Below are positions 24,801 to 36,967 of a stretch of 64,000 bases of DNA, piece after piece. A model generated the notes under the pieces. That model had not been told where the DNA came from, ran no database searches, and saw nothing but the letters and a program-made list of their open reading frames with translations. The stretch lies in the NCBI GenBank assembly GCA_014898415.1, contig RCTD01000001.1, forward strand, positions 3,658,001 through 3,722,000, written 5' to 3'. Origin of the DNA: Stromatinia cepivora. Taxonomy: Eukaryota; Ascomycota; Leotiomycetes; Helotiales; Sclerotiniaceae. Made by a program: the position numbers and the translations under genes. The first letter of the stretch is position 1. Each line of letters starts with the position of its first letter.

Positions 24801-25938
24801 ACATCAAGATTGTGAGAATGTGAGAAAGAGTCATCGATCCATCAACAAGGAACCTGGAACCCATCCAGAATGCTAGACCATAATTAAGATAGATGACCAA
24901 AAACATGCCTCCTACCATGATAGCTAATGTGAATTTAGTCTTGTAACCGTACTTTTCTGCCTCCGCAAGATGTTTGTCATATTGACGGGCAAGTTTATCC
25001 TGAGTACCAAAGGCAGTGGCATTTCTGATAGATGAAATGACTTCTTCCGCAATAGATCCTCCGACAGCATAAGATTGAAGGGATTGTTTGCTATACTTGA
25101 CAATCCATCTAGAACCTCCTCCCATGATAACGGTGATGGCAGCAACGGTAGATGTGAGAATAAGCGTCAGTTTCCATGACTTGATAAAGCCAATCACAAA
25201 AGCCGTAAAGAAGGTAGCCAATGCATTGAGTGTCAAGCCAACCTTTTCGGAAATACCATCTTGAACCAAATTGGTATCGGCTGTGATTCGGGTAGTAATT
25301 TCTCCTGATCCTAGCTTATCGTAAAAACCAATATTCATGCGCAAGCAAGCAGCCAAGTATTGTGCTCTAATCTTTCCACTGATGTGTTCTCCAACATAAA
25401 TAAATCCGACTGTAGATATGTAGATGGTGACGAACTCGGCGATACCAAGGTAGATAAAATAGAGAACCATGTGATTGATGGTATGATCGAATTCCTCTTT
25501 ACTACTCGATCCTGCAAAGTAACTTGCAAATGTCCCCGCCAATTGACCGAAGATAACCGTCATTAAAGGTAATGCAGCTCCCGCCGCAATGCTGCAGATG
25601 GCACTGATAACCATGATAATGATATCATTTGTAGTTGAGAACCGATATAAATTTCCAACTCCCGATGATATTTCTGGCAAAACCACTTGTCGTTTTAATA
25701 TTTCCGCCTCATGAGGAGGTAAATGTGCGTAAATATCCTCATCCTTATTTGCCACCTGCACAACATTCGAGTCTAATTTCGACGAATCCTTTTCCTTAGC
25801 TGGCGACACCTTCGTTGTCCCTTTCTCTGTCTTTTGTTCTTGTGTGGAATCGCGTTCAGTTAAAGATGAGCCTCCGTTGCTGGATGGACGACTCTCGGAC
25901 CCCGCTGTCTCAGGTTTCTCTGATAGCTCGCCAGCCAT
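21846..25938 (-). CDS. full-size ABC transporter, ABCB/multidrug-resistance (Pgp, Pmd1-like) family
   Basis: Exons 25938-22752 and 22699-21846 (52-base intron, GTAAGT...TTATAG) give 1346 residues, normal for fungal ABCB full transporters. The open frame runs upstream to 26088, but the first ATG is at 25938, so translation begins MAGELSEKPE. Order is TMD1-NBD1-TMD2-NBD2. NBD1 has Walker A GASGSGKST (about 469-477), signature LLSGGQKQR (about 583) and Walker B ILLLDEATSALD (about 600). NBD2 has Walker A GASGCGKST (about 1136), signature MLSGGQKQR and Walker B ILLLDEATSALD (about 1260). The splice junction completes FSFAPDMGKAK, the conserved link from TMD2 to NBD2. It should export hydrophobic drugs or metabolites from the plasma membrane. 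The degraded transposon lies about 570 bases past its stop codon. All catalytic motifs are intact. Confidence 0.95.
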
Positions 25939-28900
25939 GATTGGCGGCCTCGATAAGAGTCGAGGATTCGTAGAAGTGGGCGATATCTGCAACAAATCGA
26001 TAGGAATTTGGTTGGAGATGCAGGTATTTTCTAGTACTGTATGCGATCGTAGTACCTGCTTGTGGAAATTCTTCTTTCGTACTGCCACTAAAGAGAGTGA
26101 GAATTAATGACGTTCGGTTTGCTTTGAGTATTTATTGTATTGGGAAAACTTGATGGAATTTGACAATTATGAAATATGAACGTGTTGTATGTAGAAAGTT
26201 ATTATTAAAAGAATCCTTAGTAAATAATCACTCAAGTATAAGGGAAAATGACGTCCAAATTAAAAAGAGGATTTTAAAAGAAAGAGATAAGTACGAGTAG
26301 ATTATATTATATTTATTTATTTACTTACCTTAGGAGATGGAGACTTTTCATAACTTCAAACGGGTGCCACAAATCCCGAGGTGCGGATTGTTGAAATCCC
26401 CGATTCGATTCACGATGACTGTTCGGTGACAAGGATAAATGAGTTAAGTAGTAAATCTACGTAAAACTACCTAGTTAGTATCCTAATTGTATCGCTTCCG
26501 TTAGCCGTTAATTGATTAGTCTGGTCTAAACGTATCTAGCAGATCTTCCAGTCAATATCAAATCGCATCTATGGAGTAGAAACTACCTACCCCATTGCCA
26601 GTATTATTAGTAGAAGATGATCTTGAAGAAAGGCTCTTGAAATCTTCTATATCTTTTATCTCACCAATGATAAAATTAGATTTTAATATCTTATCATTAT
26701 CTAATCATCTCTATTCGCTACTATTTCGTTGCAGTTCATTCTATTTTATTTTTATACATAATAGAAGTTACTACTTATCTTATGTTTCTCTTTCCTTGTA
26801 TTCCTCGTATATTGATCGTATCTGTTTCCTTGAAAAATACAAGGTTCTTCGGGTTGCTCAGATCAAAAGCTTGATCCGTGCTTAATAATATCTACCAAAG
26901 TGACCTCAGACCTGACAGCTAAAAAAGATATGGATGCATTCATGATTATATCCGCCAATACTATTGGTGGCTTTGAAATCATCTGGAATATCAAAGAACA
27001 AATCATTCACCTCCCCGTTTCTATGATTTGCTCCTCCCTTACAGTTCTATATCCGTTGCCTAATCGGATATCCCATTTCATTCCCGTGTCAACGCAATCC
27101 ATTCCTCAAATGGCTTTTCAAGGTAACACAGACATTACCATACTTCAAGAAAATACTCCGTACACAACATTTTGACAAGGAGACGAGACGTGCTAATTTC
27201 CCATGCGATCGGTATGACTCAAACAAAAGTGTATGATTTGAGCAACTTCTTAATGGTCAGATCGTTAATGTCACATTCCTTTGCAGCAAAAGCGACAAAG
27301 GGATAAGCTCATTACTCCAGCGCCATCTCAAGAACTTACTGTCCCTATCTCATAGTTCGGTCCCGATATCATCAAATCGGCTCTCTTCAATTCATTCCAT
27401 AGTGGCCAATCTACTCCTACTGTACTAACTTCGTAGCGAACTCCCTTTCTTAGAATCTCTAATGTTAAGACAAACGCCCCTGTCTCAATTCCAATTCACC
27501 TTACCCCACTAGGTAAATGGGTCGTAAATCCTGAGCTAGACTAGATAGACATCGAGATGCGGGCGAAGACAACTCCGCTCCTGTGACTTTCGATGCCACC
27601 AAAAACCCCTTTGTTTGACGAACGGACTTACATGCCTGGCTCCCGTGCGAAGTTATGCAAGTTACATAGAGTCATGAGTTGTGTGGAGTGAGTGGAGTGT
27701 GCGCGGATGGATCCTCAAAAGTCTTTCTAGAAGGTTGTTAGAAGATTGGCTCCTCCAAGCTCTTACCCATCAAGCAACATCAAGCAACATCAAGCAACAT
27801 CAAGCAACATCCATCTGACTACTAAATAGTACGCCTGTCAGATTCGAGCACTCGAAACTTTTTTGCGTACTCTAAAGCCTACTGTCCAGCCTCTCAATCA
27901 CTAAAATTATAGATTCTTTAGAGTCTTCAAAACCTGGACCGTAAAGTAGTCAAACTAATTCTTCTTTTTTGCATAGCTCTGTGATTCATCGCACTTAGGT
28001 ACGTGACATCAACATCTGTAAAAGGACCGAATTCTACAAGGTTCTTTCCTTATTAAATACTAAAATTATAAATCAATGTTTATTTTATAATGATTTATAT
28101 AATAATATTATTAAAATAAATATCAATATACTCAGAAAACGATCATAATCTATTATTCGAAATATTTTATAAAATTTCAGTCTGAAAATGTAAAACATTT
28201 CTTTTCACTTCTAGATAATTTTGATAACTAGAACAAGAGTACATTAATTCTAATGATTAAACCATATAAATTTTGCTATGAAGTGCATCAATTGAATGTA
28301 CTTTTGTCATTCGAAGCGTAAGTTCGTTTTCCATTATAAGATCGTTTTCATTCACTATGGGTAGTGGTCCCATGCAAAAATCTACAGAATTGGAGACTTT
28401 GAGGAAGTCATTTAGATTTCATTCAAGGAAGAATACTTTCCACATTCAAAATATATCATCCATCTAGCCTGCCTAGACCATTGTACTTGTTGTCAATTGT
28501 CAGAAGAGAATTGACTGGATGAAGAATAAAACCATCCCAAAAGTCTTCGAATGATTGTTTTTCGATGTGCAATTCTGGCTTCATATTATATTGATACTGT
28601 AATCCTGAGAATTTGGTCAGTGAATAACATGGTACAGTTTCGGAGGATTGTGATCAACTTATCTGAACATCTTGGACTAAAATATATTTATTTGATGTGA
28701 CATTTTTGTTTTCATATTGGTCAACCCCAGATCTGAGTCCAACTTGTTTCTCGGGTAGCCTCCAATCAGCAAAGCTTGAATCTTAAATTGGTTGACCGCC
28801 CTGGCAGTAAGTATCAACATGGCTCGAGCACAAGCACCAGAAGATAATGGAGATAGTGCTTCACTACCAAATTCAAATAAATCATTGCTCCCAAAGCTAC

Positions 28901-29020
28901 AATTTCCCTATTGCACCCTTTGTATTTTTCAGAGGCACTGGAGCTATACCAGCCAGTCTTGCCCATTGCCATCGTGAAGGAATCCTCGACCTCGAGGAAT
29001 TCGACTTCGAAGACATCAAA
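25939..29020. other. intergenic between divergent genes
   Basis: About 3 kb separating the ABC transporter (-) and Arp8 (+) start codons; it must contain both promoters. Sub-features are a 10-base tandem repeat at 27771-27810 and an AT-rich patch at about 28040-28280. ORFs at 26595-27175 show no family features. An upstream frame at 28847-29020 continues into Arp8 but lacks conservation features, so the ATG at 29021 is preferred. Confidence 0.5.
27771..27810. repeat. 10-base perfect tandem repeat, four copies
   Basis: The unit CAAGCAACAT is repeated four times without change. Confidence 0.95.
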
Positions 29021-31356
29021 ATGGCGGGCGGAAAGAAATCTGGAAGGACGTTGATGCGAGAAGAAGGTTTGGAGCGAACAGACAATGGATTGAAGCAAAC
29101 AAGCTGGCCAGAAGCCACCCCAATCAATCAGAAGAATTATTATACGTATGTGTATCTTACCGTCTTGGTCTGCCTCACATCGCATATCTTCCTGCCAACT
29201 TTTGCCTTTTCGCGACCAATAACCTCCACTAACTAGCAATTCACAGAGAGTTCGGAAAGCGCGACGATCAATTGCTTGCATCACGTCTGCAGAACGAAAC
29301 AAATCAAGAGAAACTCATCCGCGATGCCAAAAATAAAGACAGAGCTCTTGCGCGCACAGGAACCGCTGACGTACCACTACCTATGGACGAAGACGAATCA
29401 GAAGATACAGATGTTACAGATGAATTGGCTGCTTCAAAGACGATCGTCATCCACCCTGGAAGTCAAAACTTGCGCATTGGTTTGGCCAGCGATGCCCTCC
29501 CAAAGACAGTCATAATGGCAATCGCCGAAAAATTTCCCATCACAGAATCTCAAGAATACGAACCTCGACCAAAGCGCCAGAATCCTGAGCTTCCACCAGA
29601 GCAGCAATTTGAAGAGGAATGGTCAAAGAAATATACGAAACAATGTGCGGATCTAAAGGTAGACATGCGTGCAAATAGGCGCAAAGTATTACCTAACTCG
29701 AAAGAGTTGGTTGTTAATTACAATCGCCGTATTGAACCAGAAAAGATTCCAGAACATAATGATCCGCTTCGTATGGAATGGACGGATATTGCAAAAGGAT
29801 CAACAAAGGCTGTCACTGGTCCCGATGCACAGCGCATAGCAGACAACTCCGAACCACCATATAAACTTTTCTGGCCTATGCAATCCGGTTGGTTCCATGA
29901 GAATGATTATTACATCCGCGAAGCTATGTTCAATGATTTCGAGACAATCATTGAGCAGGCCATGAAAAGAGACCTTGGTCTTAAGAGAACCAGCGAGTGG
30001 ACACAATACAGCTGTATAATGGTGGTCCCGGATCTCTATGACAAGAAATACCTGGAGCAAATGCTGGACATGTGTCTTAGGGGCTTTGAGTTCAAACAAG
30101 TCGCCTTCATTCAAGAAAGTCATGCCGCTACATTTGGAGCTGGTTATACAAGTGCTTGTGTAGTTGATGTTGGGGCACAAAAGACATCAATTTGTTGTGT
30201 TGAAGATGGTATGTGCATAGAGGATTCCCGAGTTAACCTCAAGTATGGAGGATATGATGTTACTGAAACATTCATCAAAATGATGCTCTATGATCACTTT
30301 CCGTATGCCGACATAAATCTTAAACGACGTTACGACTTTCTTCTCGCAGAGGAACTAAAGATCAAATACTGTACTATGAATCAGGCTGAGATATCTGTTC
30401 AACTTTACAATTTTCACCTTCGCGCACCAAATCAACCTACTCACAAATATGGTTTTAAAACATACGATGAGGTTATTCTTGCTCCTATGGGCTTTTATGA
30501 TCCTTCAATCTTTGATAATAGTGATAAATTGAAGGGTCGTCGCAAACTCCTGGATCGATCATACAATGCTTATGACGTCGACACTCCCGATGATCCTACA
30601 TCTTCAGCTCAGCTTGCAATCCTGGCAGTTATCAAACCCTCTATTGCAACAAATGCAAATGGATACAATCCTAACCAGATCATATCTAACGGAATGGCTG
30701 ACATGTCTTTCTCTACACCTCAAAAAGAGAAGCCCAACCCTTTCAATTTACTTCGTATGGACACAGACAATCCGGTACATTCTAGCGTGACTTCCGCTGC
30801 CGCGTCACCTGCTCCAGAAGGTGCAAGCACTCCTGTCCCTGTTCCATTTGTCTTTGGAGGTAACGGAACAACCGCCGGTTCTCCCGGTCCCACAAACGGC
30901 ATGAACGGTAGTCACAGTGGTAATACGCCTATACCTCCAGCAGGTATGTTTGTCGATATTCATGCCCGTACTGCTAAAGATCTCGCTATTGAACGTGACT
31001 CCGTCTTACCAATCGCTCCGTTGGACACCGCCATAATCACGTCGATCACCCACGCAGCCAAGCATGACGATAAAAAAGCTCGTGAATTCTATGGTGGCAT
31101 CATGTTAATCGGTGGAGGTGCGAAAACTCCCGGATTTGGGCCATTCCTTGAAGATAAACTCAGGAAGAAGAGACCAGATCTCGCAGAAAGGATTTTGGTG
31201 GGAACTAGTCCGAGGGAAATGGATGGTCAGGTGGTGGTTTGGAAGGGAGCAAGTGTTTTCGCTAGAATGAAGATGCATGAGAGTTGGATCGGACAAAAAG
31301 AATTCGAAATGTTGGGCGCCAGGGTGTTAAGTCAAAAGATTCTTTGGCATTACTAA
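29021..31356 (+). CDS. arp8: actin-related protein Arp8 (INO80 complex subunit)
   Basis: Exons 29021-29145 and 29247-31356 (101-base intron, GTATGT...CACTAAC...TTCACAG) give 744 residues. Arp8 hallmarks are the N-terminal GKKSGRTLMREEGLERTDN, and TPINQKNYYTEFGKRDDQ read across the splice. The actin fold shows VIHPGSQNLRIGLASDA (nucleotide-binding loop region), CVVDVGAQKTSICCVEDG, NLKYGGYDVTE and, late, GGIMLIGGGAKTPGFGPFLE. Long insertions, such as the Ser/Pro/Gly-rich stretch at about residues 520-585, are normal for Arp8 and absent from actin. Arp8 works in the nucleus within INO80, binding nucleosomes and linker DNA during chromatin remodelling and DNA repair. The start was chosen because it begins the conserved N-terminus. 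Confidence 0.94.
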
Positions 31357-34300
31357 GTTCTAATTTCTTCTTCAACTCATGGAGACTTTCGTGGATTACT
31401 TGGCTAGACAGAAAGAATGGAAAGGATGGGATGAAAAGGGAAGGCGTGGAAATCTTGAATCATGATGAAATAATGGATGGACGGAAAGAATGAGCATGGC
31501 GTTATTAAGGCGAAGCGAGCTATCTAGGCGTTGATGGATGGTAAAATTATCGAAATCAAATGAATGGATGGATAGATGGATGGGAGTTTTTTAAAAGATA
31601 TCCTGGAGAGCAAATTTAAGAGGTATTTCATTGACTGGCATATGAGAAAGGAGACGGATTTGGTGTATCTAGGTATTGTAGGTAATGGACAGATGATGCA
31701 ATATGAGAACAGAACTTAAAATTGATGGGTTCTTTTGGAATGGTATGAGGATGTGAGGGTGAATTTAGTGAAAGTGTGGGAATAGATGAATAGATGGATG
31801 ATGGGTAATGCGTAATGAGTTATAGATAAGTTTCCCGTTATCCATGGAGTATAAGTGTAAGGTTCTAAAGTCTTCATATAATAGGATTTCTACACAAATT
31901 TCGTATTTAAACTTTTTACTTCTTATTGTAAGATTATTTTCTTGTAAACTATAATTTGGGGTTGGATTTTTCTTCTCTGTCTTTCCCTTTGGTTTAGTCT
32001 CATTCGTTGTCATTCTCGTTCTTGTTGTGTTAAAGTATGATTTGAAGTCTTTCTTATATTATTTGTATAATTTGTATTTGTATTTGTATTTATCGAAGTA
32101 TAGAATATATTTTATATTATTAACTCTGAATAATGGAATAGACGGAGGTTTGAGATTTAAGATTTGGATTTAGGGTTTATATTAGGAATTAGATTTAGAT
32201 TTAGAAGTTAGAAATTGGGGATTGGAGATGGGTATTAGTAAGTTTTATGATTATGGTTATTATAATTGCGGATTGGATATTGGATTTCGATGGTTTTGGG
32301 GTGGATATGAGGATATGAGGATTGGGATTGGGATTAGAGATTGAGGATGCTTGAGAGTTTATTGGGGGGTTTTTGGGTTAGTCTTATAGGACTGGGTCCT
32401 TTTCCTTTTTGAAAGGATTAGAGTGGAGTAGGAGGAGGAAGGGATGGAGGAGGGGAGGACGAATAAAGATAAGGAGGAGGAGATATTGATTGCGGGGGAG
32501 ATGGGGGAGTTGAAAAAAGTGATGTTGATGATGGGGAAAGATGAGGGAGGGAAGGGAATGGAAGGGGAGGGATGTATTTGGGTGTGGGTATGGATGGGTA
32601 TGTGGATGTGGTTGTGGGTCTAGTATTTTGCGGTATTGCTTTATGAGCGTAGGTGATTGTGGATGTGGATATGGATAGATGGGAGTTTGTTTTTTAAGAC
32701 GGTGTGTCAAGTGGAGATTTCCGGAAGAGGAAAGAATTTAATCAGGATAATATACGGTTTGATTCACATCCTTTCTTTGTCTCGATAGTTCTGTTTAAGG
32801 TTTGATTGAAGGCCTGCAAAGGGTTGTAGATGTAGGGGATAGCATGAAGGATATGGGAGGTGAGGGGTTGAGGGAAATTGAGCTGGTTCTTGCATGATAG
32901 AGATACTAGGAGGTATGGAAGAGATGTATGAGTTTATATTGCTTTATTTCTTTCATCAAGCCTTATGAGATCAAGCAGGTGAGGATTGATGTGTATGGAT
33001 TAGTTGAGAGGGGCACTTGTGATGGGAACTGCATGATAGAAGTTTGAGATATCTCATTCGAGTCGAAGAAAGAAGCCAGAGTGATGATTAGCAATGTGCT
33101 GGTTTCTGGATACGCGGTGATGATTAGGTATGAGGAGCGATGCTCCCGGTGGGTTATTATGTCGTTAGTTTTCATTTTCTCTTGTGTAGATGATAGAAAT
33201 CAATCATGTAACCAGAGCGTTGGACTTCGGCATCGAGATATTAATGAACGGCAAAGAACAAACAAAGAAAGATATAATACCACTTTTCTCAACTGCGGAT
33301 AAGGGGCTGGAGATAGTGGCTTAATGTGCTGATGACATCTTTGATGCGGTCATTGGATTATTGGAAATTGCCGAATGCGAGGCCATACGACGGAGTGTAA
33401 TAATTGTATCATTAGTCCCGCCTCATATTACCTCTCAGTATGACTATCAGCGTATACGTCAATATAAGAGCTTCCTGTCATTTGTTTTTGTCAATGAATT
33501 AGTTTGATCGGATACGTTGTCTATTTAAGCTTTCGCTTGGTTCCGTATTTGGGCGGTTAGTGACAATTGTTGATCTAGATCGGCCCTTACCGTTACCAGA
33601 TTGAGAGCTAAAATAAGGTTCTTGAACTTTATTTGTAATCTGCTTACTAGGCTCGGGATATAATTTTACTATTGTATATTTGCCGAGTACTGTTTGTACG
33701 ACTGATTGAGATGACATGGAAACATTCCCGTCGATGTAATAGTGCAGATATGTGCAGTCAGGCCATATTGTCAAAGTTGGGGATATTGTTGCAGTACAGC
33801 ATGATATGAGTTCGGAGTATGAAACGTGTTCTTTTATCCGCAAATTTAGTTCAGGTTCTTGAACTGGGTGACACTAAGTTTGCACTTATCTATGGCTTCA
33901 TTCTAGAGTTGACTCGAAGATCAATTTCGTACATAGTGCTTTATTTTAACGATATCAAAAACTTTGAAAGGTAGGCTAAGTAATAGTCATAGTACTATAC
34001 TTCTTCCTACTCTTTTATGGTTGAGGCTAAGTGTTAGCTTCCATGATAGCTTTGTTGACATCGGCATTTACATTGGGCTAGTGAGCATGCATTACCAGAG
34101 TTCATTTACCAAATGCACTTGTTTGCTGTTAAATTTACATGTGCGGAGGAGAAGAAAGGAATCAAAATTCAGGGGTTCAAGTTATATATTCAAATGCTGT
34201 ATTACTTCAACGGTTGTGAAGTGTGTGGGGAGAGGGCTAGGCGGGAGCTAACTTGTTGATATCATACCGGCATATCAGAGCCAACCAACAAGATGTTCGA

Positions 34301-34792
34301 TATCCACAGTTGATGAGTCCACATAGAAGAAATAAGGAAGTCTCATCTGAACTTATCGGATGAAAGTTTGGTTGCTAAGAGAAAATTTGGTGGTTGCTAA
34401 GAGACTAAAGAGAACCGTCACTGCCACTATTTTCAAAAAAAAACCTTAAGTGCGTATGATGACTTCACTGTTTATTAGCACCCAACTAGAAGATTTAACA
34501 AATTTAGCTCTGTTTACCATTTAGAATTTCCTATAATACGTCGCTGTTCTCTCTTTCCTTTTCTTTCCTTTTCTTTCTTCTTTTCTTTCTTCTTTTCTTT
34601 CTCTCTTCAGCGTATGCACTTTTGATTACTTTGATTTTTCAATCTCATCTTACTGCATACTCTGACTTTTTACTGCTTTTATCTTTGAGCTACCAACTCA
34701 TCGATACCCAACTTCTTACCACGCTCTTACCTCGCTTTACTCTTTTTCTCTTAGTCGGCGTGCCGATTTTTGTTCCAACATCAATCATTGCA
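31357..34792. other. long low-complexity intergenic region with a pyrimidine-rich promoter
   Basis: Contains GATGGATGG-type runs near 31470-31590, TTTGTATTTGTATT near 32065-32092 and a purine-rich tract at 32400-32700 whose complement gives a spurious Pro/His/Leu-rich ORF. At 34540-34612 a CTTTTCTTTCTTCTTTTC tract lies upstream of the next gene and resembles pyrimidine-rich core promoters of strongly expressed fungal genes. No gene is supported. Confidence 0.5.
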
Positions 34793-35740
34793 ATGTCCTT
34801 CTTCGCCTTCCTCCAAGTCATGGGCACAACCCTTGTGGTTGCTGCCTGTGTCTACCTCATCTCAAACCCTCTCACCCTTGAGGAAACACCTGTTGTCATC
34901 CAGGTCGCTCCTCAACCTATTACTCAGTCGCTTCCTGAGCCCCAAGCAGCCCAACTAGTTGCTTCATCTTCTACCAAGAAGATGAGCAGAGTTGAAGAGC
35001 TTGCCGGTTCAATCACGGTTGCTTCTGCTTCTCCAGGGAGAAAGAGAAAGCCTTTTATTAGATCGGCCTTCACTCCTCTCATGGAGAGAAGATCAATGAA
35101 TCAACTTCCTTCTCGTCAAACATCCAAGGAAGTTATTCGTTCTTCTTCTGTTGCTGGCGCGCAACAAATCAAAACCATCTCATCCACCATCACCATGACC
35201 GATATTGAAATGACTGAAGTTGCGTCGGCATATGCCGAAATCTCTGAAGTCATTTCAATTGAGGTCGAGATGACGGATGCCCCTGTATTCCAGCTGAAGT
35301 CTTGCTTCAAAAACTCCTCTTCTCGCTCTGCGAAAAGAGTCAGTTTTGCAGGACCAAGCCGTGATAGTATTCGTGGAAGGATAATCACTCATGTGGTCCC
35401 TGAGGAAATGAAGAACTATCACCAGGAATACTTGGGTCAGAAGCGATGCCCTCACGAGACCTTTCCTCTTATTGAGGAAAAAGATCAAGAAGGCAACGCT
35501 ACTGGATGGTTTACTAAACGGGATGGAAATTATTTCCTCCCAATCGCCCAGAGCACATTCGAACGCTGCGACGAGAATGCAACTTGCACTAAGTGCAGAG
35601 AGAGTCTTTCCGAAGGATTTTTAGATCCGGAGGTAGACTACTCTGACGCAATTCTCGAACCAGACGAAAATGCTCTGGGCTTATATGTCCTTCGGGACCA
35701 ATATAGAAGATACGGGTGCATCGATCATGGTGGACATTGA
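34793..35740 (+). CDS. hypothetical membrane-anchored protein with RVSF motif
   Basis: Single exon of 315 residues. The frame is open further upstream, but the first ATG in it is at 34793. The N-terminus is one hydrophobic segment (FLQVMGTTLVVAACVYLIS) followed by a long Ser/Thr/Glu-rich region, suggesting a signal anchor or type II membrane topology. KRVSFAGPS at about residues 230-238 contains the classic RVxF docking motif of protein phosphatase 1 preceded by basic residues. The C-terminal part is a conserved-looking globular region with CPHETFPLIEE, ATGWFTKRDGNYF and a CTKC pair, perhaps metal-binding. I do not recognise the family. The pyrimidine-rich stretch upstream suggests it is expressed. 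PP1 binding is inference from a short motif. Confidence 0.7.
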   Translation: MSFFAFLQVMGTTLVVAACVYLISNPLTLEETPVVIQVAPQPITQSLPEPQAAQLVASSSTKKMSRVEELAGSITVASASPGRKRKPFIRSAFTPLMERRSMNQLPSRQTSKEVIRSSSVAGAQQIKTISSTITMTDIEMTEVASAYAEISEVISIEVEMTDAPVFQLKSCFKNSSSRSAKRVSFAGPSRDSIRGRIITHVVPEEMKNYHQEYLGQKRCPHETFPLIEEKDQEGNATGWFTKRDGNYFLPIAQSTFERCDENATCTKCRESLSEGFLDPEVDYSDAILEPDENALGLYVLRDQYRRYGCIDHGGH

Positions 35741-35762
35741 TGCACTGTATCTTCTACTAACT

Positions 35763-35815
35763 ACTAACCTGTGACCTGACCTGGCCCTTCCTGGAATCCC
35801 CGGACCCAGGTTAGT
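35763..35815 (+). terminator. possible 3' UTR hairpin
   Basis: ACTAACCTG at 35763-35771 is the exact reverse complement of CAGGTTAGT at 35807-35815, 22 bases after the stop codon at 35740. The loop is GC-rich. Role in termination or mRNA stability is only inferred. Confidence 0.35.
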
Positions 35816-36871
35816 AACCCTTTTCTTTTTTTCAACCAAAATAGATGTGCTTTTATCAGCCATCGCCAAAAAAACATTTAAAATAAAGGCCTTGTTGGAA
35901 TAGATTTTCAGATTGGTAACCTGATTATCTATCCTTCAAGGTATCACAAAACAATCACCAATAAAGCGAACATCGCATCATGTACATATTTCTTTCCTTT
36001 GTCATTATTTGGGGGAGGCCGGCGAGCCATTTTTTGTTTTCCTTTTTCTGCTTTTTTTTTTGGCGATTTTAACCCCCCTTTTTGCCTTACTTTTGCTCGT
36101 TAATGGTTTACAGATTAGAGACATACGAGCTGTGGTCGCTCGAATTCGATTCATACCTTCAGAATAAATGGTCAGTTTAACCCCTTCCCCCATTTTAACT
36201 TGAGACATCTGCTAATAACGTTACATATCCCCAAACGCAAGTCGTCGAACGATCCCCCGATCGACCGACGACTACCACTACGACTCCACCACCATATTCC
36301 AGGAAAGGGTTCAGGTCGCAGGTTAGATTATACTATATCACAGAGTTCAAATGAGACTGTGCAGCGCGTTGTGGAAGTCAACACAGCTCTCTAAAACCTC
36401 AACTCTTAAAAGCACTTTATCATCACCTCACCTCACATCTTCAAATCTCCACACACCACCCTTCGTCGATCAAGAAAGAATGCGCCCTCCGCTGCTCTCG
36501 AGACGACAAGCAGAGATTCTTTCTTGGCTCGACATTCGAATTACATCACTTCACTTCACCAACATTTTGTCATACAAGACTGGGCAAGCTCGCGATAAGT
36601 TACGCCCAGATCTTTAAACCATCACAAAATGTTGAATTCGACCTCTCTATCCACTTCGAATTGCAAATATCGAATCTTTTCAACCCCAATCCTAGCTGCG
36701 CTCGATACGACTAGCAGGATATTCGATGCATTTCGATGGATTTATACTGTTCTCGTCCAGTTACTCGACGAGATTATTTTCACGAACTTGGCTCTCGGGG
36801 AACGCTTGTCGGACTTTTCACTTAGGTGATTTGTTCATGCTATACCCCTTGGCCTTGTCTCGGTTTTTAAA

Positions 36872-36967
36872 GAAGCTTTTCACTTCTTTTAGGAAGTGTT
36901 TTGGCGATATCTCCTTGGATGAAGCTTTTCACTTTTATTAGAAAGTGTTTTGGCGATATCTCCTTGG
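36872..36967. repeat. two-copy 49-base tandem duplication
   Basis: 47 bases starting GAAGCTTTTCACTT and ending GGCGATATCTCCTTGG occur at 36872-36918 and again at 36921-36967 with three substitutions. Confidence 0.9.

Noticed and set aside
32384..32710. 108-codon minus-strand ORF rich in Pro, His and Leu
   Set aside because: It is the translation of a purine-rich simple-sequence tract.
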